Shown in pieces: positions 8,195 to 14,233 of a stretch of 64,000 bases of DNA (position 1 is the stretch's first letter; each line of letters opens with the position of its first letter). The notes below the pieces were generated by a model. It was not told the origin of the DNA, did not search any database, and worked only from the letters and a program-made list of their open reading frames with translations. The position numbers and the translations under genes are program-made. Source of the stretch: Thermosynechococcus vestitus BP-1 (lineage in GTDB: Bacteria; Cyanobacteriota; Cyanobacteriia; Thermosynechococcales; Thermosynechococcaceae); assembly GCF_000011345.1 (NCBI RefSeq), contig NC_004113.1, forward strand, positions 2,399,501-2,463,500. The letters are read 5' to 3'.

Positions 8195-9076
8195 ATGATC
8201 ATCGTTCGTCTCTGTGGCGGTTTGGGCAATCAGATGTTTCAATATGCGGCAGGGCTGGCCGCTGCCCATCGCATCGGAAGTGAAGTCAAGTTCGATACTC
8301 ATTGGTTTGACGCCACGTGCTTGCACCAAGGCCTCGAGTTGCGGCGCGTCTTCGGGTTAGAACTGCCCGAGCCTTCAAGCAAAGACCTTCGAAAAGTGTT
8401 GGGAGCGTGTGTGCATCCTGCCGTAAGGCGTTTGTTGTCGCGCCGTTTGTTGCGCGCGCTGCGGCCAAAGTCGCTGGTCATCCAGCCCCATTTCCATTAC
8501 TGGACAGGTTTTGAGCATCTGACGGACAATGTGTATCTGGAGGGCTACTGGCAAAGCGAGCGATATTTTTCGAACATTGCTGACATCATTCGGCAACAGT
8601 TCCGTTTCGTTGAGCCCCTCGACCCCCACAATGCTGCGCTAATGGATGAAATGCAATCCGGCGTTAGCGTCTCACTGCACATCCGCCGGGGAGATTACTT
8701 CAACAATCCACAGATGAGGCGTGTCCATGGCGTAGACTTGTCCGAATATTACCCAGCTGCTGTTGCCACGATGATTGAAAAAACTAATGCTGAGCGCTTC
8801 TACGTGTTTTCCGACGATCCCCAATGGGTTCTGGAGCATCTTAAGTTGCCCGTTTCTTACACAGTGGTTGACCACAATCGTGGTGCGGCAAGTTATCGGG
8901 ATATGCAACTAATGAGTGCGTGTCGGCATCATATCATTGCCAACAGCACTTTCAGTTGGTGGGGGGCGTGGCTGAATCCGCGTCCAGACAAAGTCGTCAT
9001 TGCGCCCAGACACTGGTTCAATGTCGATGTCTTTGACACACGAGACCTGTATTGTCCTGAATGGATTGTGTTGTGA
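8195..9076 (+). CDS. Glycosyltransferase family 11 (alpha-1,2-fucosyltransferase)
   Basis: This enzyme transfers fucose from GDP-fucose in alpha-1,2 linkage, usually onto a galactose. It begins with the family signature GGLGNQMFQYAAG. The GDP-fucose binding motif HIRRGDY lies near residue 160, then FYVFSDDPQWV, and the C-terminal NSTFSWWGAWL completes the GT11 pattern. Its 293 residues are typical. It is the only island gene with a sizeable gap upstream (69 bp), in which I see no clear promoter. The following GT2 start overlaps it by 16 bases. Together with the GT10 enzyme it would give a doubly fucosylated, Lewis-like structure (inference). Confidence 0.92.
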   Translation: MIIVRLCGGLGNQMFQYAAGLAAAHRIGSEVKFDTHWFDATCLHQGLELRRVFGLELPEPSSKDLRKVLGACVHPAVRRLLSRRLLRALRPKSLVIQPHFHYWTGFEHLTDNVYLEGYWQSERYFSNIADIIRQQFRFVEPLDPHNAALMDEMQSGVSVSLHIRRGDYFNNPQMRRVHGVDLSEYYPAAVATMIEKTNAERFYVFSDDPQWVLEHLKLPVSYTVVDHNRGAASYRDMQLMSACRHHIIANSTFSWWGAWLNPRPDKVVIAPRHWFNVDVFDTRDLYCPEWIVL

Positions 9077-10131
9077 CTTGCAATCATCAAAGCAACAGGC
9101 CGCTGCTATCGGTGTTGATGCCGGTATTCAATGCCGAAGCCTATGTGGGGGAAGCGATCGAGTCGATTCTTGGGCAGAGCTTTCGGGATTTCGAATTCAT
9201 CATCATCGATGACGGTTCTACGGATAATAGCCTTTCCGTCCTGAAGCGTTATGCTGTGCAAGATGCTCGTATCCGCTTGATTAGCCGTGAAAACCGAGGG
9301 TTGGTTGCGACGCTCAATGAAGGGATCGCCCTTGCTCGCGGCGAGTGGATTGCCCGCATGGATGCGGATGACGTGGCTATGCCCAATCGTTTTATAGTAC
9401 AGCTTGCCGCGCTCGAACGTGAGAGAGTTGATTTTTGCGGTGGCGCTATCCAGTGTTTCGGCGCCTTGCGCAGCGTGTGCTTCTACCCGCTGACCCATGA
9501 AGCTTGCGAGGTTCACTTGCTGTTTGGTGTTCCCTTTGGCCACCCGACCGTTATAGGGCGGCATTCGGCGTTTGCTGAACTGGGTTACGATCCAGACTAT
9601 CCGTATGCAGAGGATTACGAACTGTGGCAGCGTGCCTGGGGGAGAGGCTACAAATTCGTCAATGTGCCCGAGGTCGTCTTGCGCTACCGCGTGCATGCAG
9701 GCCAGGTTTCAGCGCGAAAAAAGGCCGAGCAACAGAACACGGCGGATGCTGTGCGCAAGCGTCATTGGCGCGCACTCTTCCCTAGGATGGATGATAAGGA
9801 AATCGATTACATCATCAAAATGTTGCACGATGGTAAGGGTGAAACCTCGCGCCTACTGCCATGCCTTCTCAGTCTGGTGAGCCACTACTCTGGCGAGGCT
9901 CGGCAGGTGCTTTTGCTTGATAGCTATGGAGCTTTTCGTGAACTGGCAGGTTCCGACAGGTCTGCGTGGCGTAACTGGCTAACTCTCAAAAAGCAAGCTT
10001 GTAGCGATGCAGTTGAAGTCAAGGATGTTTTTCGTACAGCAGTTTTATGGGGATTTTCAATCTTTAATATAACAAAGGGTAGTATCAGATATCAACTTTT
10101 GCAAAAAATTAAATCTATTGTGTTGAAATGA
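9061..10131 (+). CDS. Glycosyltransferase family 2
   Basis: This is a GT-A inverting glycosyltransferase. The N-terminal domain has LSVLMPVFNAEAYV, IIIDDGSTDNS and ARMDADDVAMPNRF, where DAD is the metal-binding DXD-like motif. YAEDYELWQRA near residue 185 is the usual acceptor-site ED motif. The C-terminal hundred residues are unassigned. The ATG at 9061 is inside the end of the GT11 gene. A start a few codons later is also possible, since homology begins at about residue 14. Sugar donor and acceptor are unknown. It would build the backbone that the fucosyl-, sulfo- and methyltransferases decorate. Confidence 0.88.
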   Translation: MDCVVTCNHQSNRPLLSVLMPVFNAEAYVGEAIESILGQSFRDFEFIIIDDGSTDNSLSVLKRYAVQDARIRLISRENRGLVATLNEGIALARGEWIARMDADDVAMPNRFIVQLAALERERVDFCGGAIQCFGALRSVCFYPLTHEACEVHLLFGVPFGHPTVIGRHSAFAELGYDPDYPYAEDYELWQRAWGRGYKFVNVPEVVLRYRVHAGQVSARKKAEQQNTADAVRKRHWRALFPRMDDKEIDYIIKMLHDGKGETSRLLPCLLSLVSHYSGEARQVLLLDSYGAFRELAGSDRSAWRNWLTLKKQACSDAVEVKDVFRTAVLWGFSIFNITKGSIRYQLLQKIKSIVLK

Positions 10132-10139
10132 TCTAAAAT

Positions 10140-11075
10140 ATGATATCGGTAGTAATTCCTCTCTTCAACAAAGCGCCACATATTGTCAGAGCGGTGGAAA
10201 GTGTTCTGGAGCAAAGCAGTCCAGCGGATGAGATCATTGTGGTGGACGATGGATCGACTGACGGTGGTGGCGAGCTGTTGTTACCGTATGTTGCGAAACA
10301 TGGTGTTCGGCTGATTCGTCAGGAGAATGCTGGCGTCAGTGTTGCGCGTAATCATGGTGTTAATTTGGCGGCCAGTGATTACGTGGCTTTTCTCGATGCC
10401 GACGATTTCTGGTTACCTAATCACATTGCAACGCTTCGTAGGTTGATTGACAATTACCCTGAAGCGTCATTGTTTAGTACAGCGTTGATCATTGAGCGCG
10501 ATGGCAGGCAGTGGCGCAGCAAAAGTACTTATTCTGATGGTTGGGAAGGAGTGGTGCAAGATTTTTTTACTGAATATTTGAGGAGGTTTGCTCTGGTGAG
10601 CTCTACTACATCGTGTGTCCGAAAGAAAGATTTTTGCAGTATTGGTGGGTTTCCCGTGGGTGTAAAATATGGCGAGGATTTCATTTGCTGGATGAAGATG
10701 GCTTTGTTCTATCGAGTTGCCCATGCTGAGGTGGTAACGGCAGTTTACTGTCTAGACGCGGTAAATCGCACTGACCAGCTGCAGGAGACTGATGTACTCG
10801 CACCTTTGCAATTCATAGCTAAACTGTTACAAAGTAATGAGCTGGATAATGCACAAAGGGTGGGGCTGGCACAGTTGTTCGACCACATCAGCTTTTCTAC
10901 TGGAGCGAGGTTTCGCATCAATAGTAATTTGAATGGGGTTAATGCCATTCGAAATTTGTCATGGGAAATGGGACACTATAGAGTCAGCTTGCTAATGTCT
11001 GCCTTACGTTTTACACCTAGCCTGCTGTTGCAGGCTGCAAAGAGATTTAGATATCGACAGGTGTCTGTCGTTTGA
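10140..11075 (+). CDS. Glycosyltransferase family 2
   Basis: This is a second GT-A glycosyltransferase: MISVVIPLFNKAPHI at the start, IIVVDDGSTDGG, NAGVSVARNHG, then FLDADDFW, with KYGEDFICWMKMA as the acceptor-site motif. Its 311 residues are normal. It starts eight bases after the previous gene and is the last intact gene of the island. By eye its second half is more A+T-rich than the first island genes, so the island may be mosaic. Its stop is followed within 25 bases by the decayed asparagine synthetase fragment. Confidence 0.88.
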   Translation: MISVVIPLFNKAPHIVRAVESVLEQSSPADEIIVVDDGSTDGGGELLLPYVAKHGVRLIRQENAGVSVARNHGVNLAASDYVAFLDADDFWLPNHIATLRRLIDNYPEASLFSTALIIERDGRQWRSKSTYSDGWEGVVQDFFTEYLRRFALVSSTTSCVRKKDFCSIGGFPVGVKYGEDFICWMKMALFYRVAHAEVVTAVYCLDAVNRTDQLQETDVLAPLQFIAKLLQSNELDNAQRVGLAQLFDHISFSTGARFRINSNLNGVNAIRNLSWEMGHYRVSLLMSALRFTPSLLLQAAKRFRYRQVSVV

Positions 11076-11096
11076 CGAAAAGAGAATTTGATCTAT

Positions 11097-11274
11097 TGCA
11101 GCGTGACGAGTTTTTGGGAGTTTTGCAGTTCCCCTGTGGATGAGGCAAATGCCACTGTGCGGCGCATGGCCGACACACTCGTCCACTGCGGTCCGGATGA
11201 TGCCAGGCTGTGGGTGGATGCGGAATCAGTCGTTGCGTTGGGGGCACCGTGGGCTGGCTACTCTTGATCTATAG
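11097..11274 (+). pseudogene. asnB: Decayed 5' end of glutamine-hydrolysing asparagine synthetase
   Basis: One frame gives SPVDEANATVRRMADTLVH, then CGPDDARLWVDAESVVALG. With one base removed from a run of G near 11241 the next residues become HRGLATLDL before TAG at 11272-11274. This follows the AsnB glutamine amidotransferase N-terminus block by block: RRM-x-D, HRGPDD-x-G-W-x-D, and ALGHRRL-x-I-x-D-L. The codon in the initiator position reads TAT, but the Cys2 codon (TGC at 11097-11099) is still there. Everything after about 60 codons is missing. AsnB homologues are common in capsule clusters, so this marks the right edge of the captured fragment. Confidence 0.65.
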
Positions 11275-11504
11275 CTATTTCGAAAGGGAGTGACATATTC
11301 AGGATCAAACAGTTGCTCGGAGGTATAAGGGCAATTCTTGGGCAAGTCTGAATAATCTAAAGGGGTTTTCTTCACCACCAAATCTAGTCCAGCTTCATAG
11401 GCATTGGCGATCGCCTCTGTGAGATAGGGCTTTAGACTGGGTCTTTCCTTCAGGAGTTGCAAAATTTCTCGCCGCTGCTCACGAATGGTTAAGAGGGTTT
11501 CCAT
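11226..11504 (-). pseudogene. DUF29 family protein, truncated at both ends
   Basis: The frame starts at ATG 11504, overlapping the pyrR stop, and reads [19 protein letters not shown], then KPYLTEAIANAYEAG and CPYTSEQLFDPEY. This is the C-terminal half of cyanobacterial DUF29 proteins, which are normally about 140-150 residues. The first 70 or so residues are missing. The last 20-25 codons run past the island junction into the asnB remnant and have no family similarity. DUF29 function is unknown. Whether this 92-codon frame is still translated is unclear. Confidence 0.6.
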
Positions 11505-12031
11505 AGCTCTACTCCATCTCGCTGATCAATCCCCTGCAGGAGGACCTTGACCACTTCATCGCGAGCTGTGGGCAGCGCTTTACCGGTAAAGTCAGGGTGA
11601 ATCGGCAATTCTCGGTGCCCGCGATCGATGAGTGCCAATAACCAAATGGCATTGGGGCGACCGTAATCATGGACAGCATTGAGGGCAGAGCGAATCGTGC
11701 GACCACTAAAGATAACATCATCCACCAAGACCACAATTCGCCCAGAGAGATCGACTGGAATCAGGGTCTGACGGGGGGTACGCGGTCCAATGCGATCCAA
11801 GTCATCGCGATAAAACGTGATATCCAACTCACCAATGGGCAGGCTCGCGCCTTCCAGTTGTTCAACTTGTTGTCCTAGGAGCTTGGCAAGGGGAACCCCA
11901 CGGGTATGAATCCCCAGCAACACTAATTTGTCGAGGGCATCGCGAGCCTTTTCCACCACTTGAGAGGCTAAGCGGGTTAGAGTGCGCCGTAGATCATCGG
12001 CACTTAAAATTTCAACGACTTCACCAGCCAT
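11489..12031 (-). CDS. pyrR: PyrR bifunctional protein: pyrimidine operon regulator / uracil phosphoribosyltransferase
   Basis: PyrR converts uracil and PRPP to UMP and in many bacteria binds pyr mRNA to promote attenuation. The PRPP motif [18 protein letters not shown] is present, as are the N-terminal [15 protein letters not shown] and [11 protein letters not shown] chose ATG 12031 (180 residues, usual length). Frames extending to 12181 add 50 non-homologous residues across a hairpin. No pyr biosynthesis gene is adjacent, although carB lies elsewhere in the window. A terminator-like hairpin sits 45-75 bases upstream of the start (see separate entry). Confidence 0.92.
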   Translation of the reverse strand: MAGEVVEILSADDLRRTLTRLASQVVEKARDALDKLVLLGIHTRGVPLAKLLGQQVEQLEGASLPIGELDITFYRDDLDRIGPRTPRQTLIPVDLSGRIVVLVDDVIFSGRTIRSALNAVHDYGRPNAIWLLALIDRGHRELPIHPDFTGKALPTARDEVVKVLLQGIDQRDGVELWKPS

Positions 12032-12075
12032 GGCCGTCACGGTAGGGAATTCCAAGATTCTAGCGAAATTCCCGC

Positions 12076-12105
12076 AAAAAGAGACCCTACGCCAAGCGGG
12101 TAGGG
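12076..12105 (-). promoter_or_regulatory. Terminator-like hairpin in the pyrR leader (possible attenuator)
   Basis: Read on the minus strand, CCCTAC (12105-12100) pairs with GTAGGG (12090-12085) around a GC-rich loop, and TCTCTTTTT follows. This is the form of an intrinsic terminator, placed 45-75 bases before the pyrR start codon. It could be an attenuator or the terminator of an upstream transcript. No PyrR-binding loop consensus was verified. Confidence 0.45.
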
Positions 12106-12306
12106 CCAAAGACGCAGTTAGGAGGTATCTTGCTTTCCTACAATACTGCCGATATTTTGAGGTGGCCAAAGCTTTTACCAATTCTTTAGATTTAGCGTAA
12201 TTAACTGTTACAATTCACAAGAAATTGTTATTTAGAATACCAAATTTTACGGTTGCTTTCTAAAATGGGTGAGGACGTGGTTTTGACCAATGAAATGGGA
12301 TACAAG

Positions 12307-12326
12307 CCCCGTCCTTTTAGGACGGC
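12307..12326. repeat. Left-end hairpin of the IS element
   Basis: CCGTCCT (12309-12315) and AGGACGG (12319-12325) form a seven-base stem with a three-base loop. Such subterminal hairpins are what TnpA recognises in this family. The tnpA stop codon lies in the loop and first stem base. The same hairpin occurs in inverse orientation at 31349-31365. Confidence 0.75.
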
Positions 12327-12715
12327 TTTTTTTGATTTCTAATGTATTCCTTAAGCACCTCTAACGGTGCTCCTCCAACAGATGCCGCAAAATAACTAGG
12401 GCTCCAAAGTGATTCTTCATGGGGTTTTGGTAGTGCAGCTTTTCCATATCGACGACTAGATACGCCTTTAAGCGGATTTACAATCTGCGAAACAGAAAGT
12501 TTAGGAGGGTACTCGATTAGCGCATGGACATGGTCTTCTTCGCCGTTAAATTCAAGAACCTGGAAATCCATCTTCATGGCAACTTCTCGAAACGATTTCT
12601 CGATCAGCTCTAATCCCTCAGCGCTAAGGACCGGCCGGCGACACTTAGTCACGCATACCAAATGAATCTTTAGGTCCGTAACACTGTGTCTCCCTTTACG
12701 AAGATGACTTGACAT
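12317..12715 (-). CDS. tnpA: IS200/IS605 transposase TnpA (Y1 HUH)
   Basis: This single-strand DNA transposase cuts and joins the IS ends at subterminal hairpins. The HUH metal motif is HVH (His62, His64, in DHVHALI) and the catalytic tyrosine is Tyr124 in LKEYIRNQ. Its 132 residues match the usual size. It is divergent from tnpB with a 51-bp space that must hold both promoters. The product ends inside the left-end hairpin, which links translation of the last codons to the recognition structure. No frameshift is seen, so it is probably active. Confidence 0.93.
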   Translation of the reverse strand: MSSHLRKGRHSVTDLKIHLVCVTKCRRPVLSAEGLELIEKSFREVAMKMDFQVLEFNGEEDHVHALIEYPPKLSVSQIVNPLKGVSSRRYGKAALPKPHEESLWSPSYFAASVGGAPLEVLKEYIRNQKKPS

Positions 12716-12766
12716 TGCCTGTAGACCAACCTATAATCTAGCTACAGACCAATTATAGCACAACCA

Positions 12767-13945
12767 ATGAAAGCTAGATATAGATATCGTTTCTATCTCA
12801 CAGACCAACAACGACAACGCCTAGCTCAGTTGTTTGGCTGTGTCCGTGTGGTATGGAACGACGCACTGGCAATTTGTAAACAATCTGATTCATTGCCAAA
12901 AACTAGTGAATTGCAAAAGCTAGTAATTACCCAAGCAAAGAAAACACCAGAGCGGCAATGGCTGTCTGATGTTTCTAATGTCCCCTTACAGCAGTCTGTT
13001 GCCGATTTAGGAGTTGCCTATAAAAACTTCTTCGATTCAATTAAAGGTAGGCGAAAAGGCAAGAAGATCAACCCTCCTAGATTTAAAAAGAAGACAGAAA
13101 GACAATCAGCCAGATTTACCACCTATGGATTTTCAATTAAAGGCGAAGAAGTTTATCTGGCGAAGATTGGTAACATCAGACCAATTTGGTCAAGACAGCT
13201 TCCTTCTGAACCAAGCTCAGTTACGGTGATTAAAGATGCTGCAAATCGATACTTTCTCAGTTTTGTGGTCGAGATCAACCCAGTTGATCAACCTGCAAGT
13301 AATCCTTCTATCGGCATTGATTTGGGAATTAAAGCGTTTGCTACTTTAAGTACGGGCGAAAAGATTGATGGCCCTGATTATTCGAAGCTAGACAAAAAGA
13401 TCAGGCGAAAACAACGCAAAGTGGCCCGTCAAGTTAAAGGAAGCAAACGACGCGAGAAAACAAGACTGCAAATCGCTAAGCTTCATAGTCGGATTTCAGA
13501 TATTCGCAGGGATTTCTTGCATAAATTGTCTACCCGCGTGGTTATCGAGAGCCAAGTGATCACGCTGGAAGACTTGAATGTCTCTGGAATGGTGAAGAAC
13601 CGCAAACTCGCTAGAGCAATTAGCTTGCAAGGTTGGCGAGAATTCAGGGTTTTAGTTGAGGCTAAGTGCAAAAAACTAAACCGTGAGTTCATTGTCATTG
13701 ATCGATGGGAGCCAACCAGTCAGACTTGCTCAAAATGCGGTTTTAAATGGGGCAAAATCGATCTATCCGTTCGCTCTGTTGTATGCATAAACTGCGGCGC
13801 AGAGCATGATAGAGACGAAAATGCCGCAAGAAACATAGAGAAAGTCGGGATAGGGCATTGCCACGACTATAAATGGACGCAGAGGGGGAGTAAGACTACT
13901 TCGGTAGCATCACCCGATGAAGCGTCAAGAATCATCGCACTTTAG
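12767..13945 (+). CDS. tnpB: RNA-guided nuclease TnpB of the IS605 element
   Basis: TnpB is the RuvC nuclease that IS605 elements use, with an omega-RNA from their right end, to cut donor DNA and so keep the element (established for ISDra2). An OrfB N-terminal helix-turn-helix opens with YRYRFYLTDQQRQRLAQLFG. RuvC Asp is in GIDLGIKAF (about 185), Glu in TLEDLNVSG (about 268), and the last Asp in HDRDENAARN (about 350). A four-cysteine zinc ribbon lies between (CSKC and CINC). With 392 residues and all three acidic residues present, it should be active. The 3' part of the gene overlaps the expected omega-RNA region. Confidence 0.93.
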   Translation: MKARYRYRFYLTDQQRQRLAQLFGCVRVVWNDALAICKQSDSLPKTSELQKLVITQAKKTPERQWLSDVSNVPLQQSVADLGVAYKNFFDSIKGRRKGKKINPPRFKKKTERQSARFTTYGFSIKGEEVYLAKIGNIRPIWSRQLPSEPSSVTVIKDAANRYFLSFVVEINPVDQPASNPSIGIDLGIKAFATLSTGEKIDGPDYSKLDKKIRRKQRKVARQVKGSKRREKTRLQIAKLHSRISDIRRDFLHKLSTRVVIESQVITLEDLNVSGMVKNRKLARAISLQGWREFRVLVEAKCKKLNREFIVIDRWEPTSQTCSKCGFKWGKIDLSVRSVVCINCGAEHDRDENAARNIEKVGIGHCHDYKWTQRGSKTTSVASPDEASRIIAL

Positions 13946-13953
13946 GGCGGTGA
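13932..13953. repeat. Right-end hairpin of the IS element
   Basis: TCATCGC (13932-13938) pairs with GCGGTGA (13947-13953), including one G-T pair, eight bases before the TCAA right end. It overlaps the tnpB stop region and would be part of the omega-RNA scaffold next to the guide. The equivalent position in the short copy holds a different stem with a similar layout. Confidence 0.55.
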
Positions 13954-13962
13954 GTATGTCAA

Positions 13963-14233
13963 TATCGCCAGATTCCAACCTTTGCGGAATATCTGCTCAT
14001 TAGCCAGGAGTGCCCCTGTGTCGAGCAATAGGGGCGGCAAGCTGAAAATCAATAGTTGCCGACGGTTTGGCAAGGAATTTCCCAGGAACAACCGCTGCCC
14101 TCCCTAGATACTCCTAGAATAAAGTGTTCTCTATGCTGGCGTTGAGTCATTGTGGAATTGTTGATCAGGGGGGTTCTCGGTCAATATCTGAATAGCCCCT
14201 TACTATCCCCATCAAAGTCTCCATCAAAGGCCC
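13963..14233. other. Spacer between IS element and DUF3685 gene
   Basis: This 271-bp stretch follows the IS right end. Its first bases, starting TATCGCCAGATTCC, would be the guide of the TnpB omega-RNA if the right-end rule of ISDra2 applies. I see no gene, tRNA or convincing promoter box in the rest. Confidence 0.4.

Larger units (their letters stand above)
2956..11274 (+). other. Horizontally acquired glycan-decoration island (sulfation, fucosylation, methylation, acetylation)
   Basis: This 8.3-kb block has genes only on the + strand, mostly joined by ATGA overlaps or longer overlaps. All recognised products act on polysaccharides or on PAPS supply. Both edges hold decayed gene ends typical of larger capsule or O-antigen clusters: fcl on the left and asnB on the right. 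By eye, no GCGATCGC octamer occurs inside, although several per kilobase occur in the flanking host DNA. It sits immediately 3' of tRNA-Ser. No integrase, transposase or flanking direct repeat was found. I infer capture of a cluster fragment, probably from a proteobacterium. The donor is a guess from protein style. Confidence 0.8.
12284..13962. mobile_element. IS200/IS605-family insertion sequence with divergent tnpA and tnpB
   Basis: The element carries an intact Y1 transposase gene (minus) and an intact tnpB (plus), with subterminal hairpins at both ends and no terminal inverted repeats, as usual for the family. The right end closes in TATGTCAA; TCAA is also the right cleavage tetranucleotide of IS608 (established knowledge). 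Ends were placed by comparison with the related short element at 31198-31390. That element shares the left 20 bases TGACCAATGAAATGGGATAC and the right-end sequence. The true left boundary may lie a few tens of bases further left. Both genes look intact, so it may still be active. Confidence 0.85.

Noticed and set aside
2940-11300. tRNA-Ser as an attachment site with a duplicated 3' end at the right border
   Set aside because: No copy of the tRNA 3' sequence is visible around 11075-11300 and no integrase gene lies in the island. Only the position next to the tRNA supports it.
12241-12284. TTAC at 12247-12250 as the IS left cleavage site, as in IS608
   Set aside because: The related short element has no TTAC at the matching position, so the left boundary was left open.
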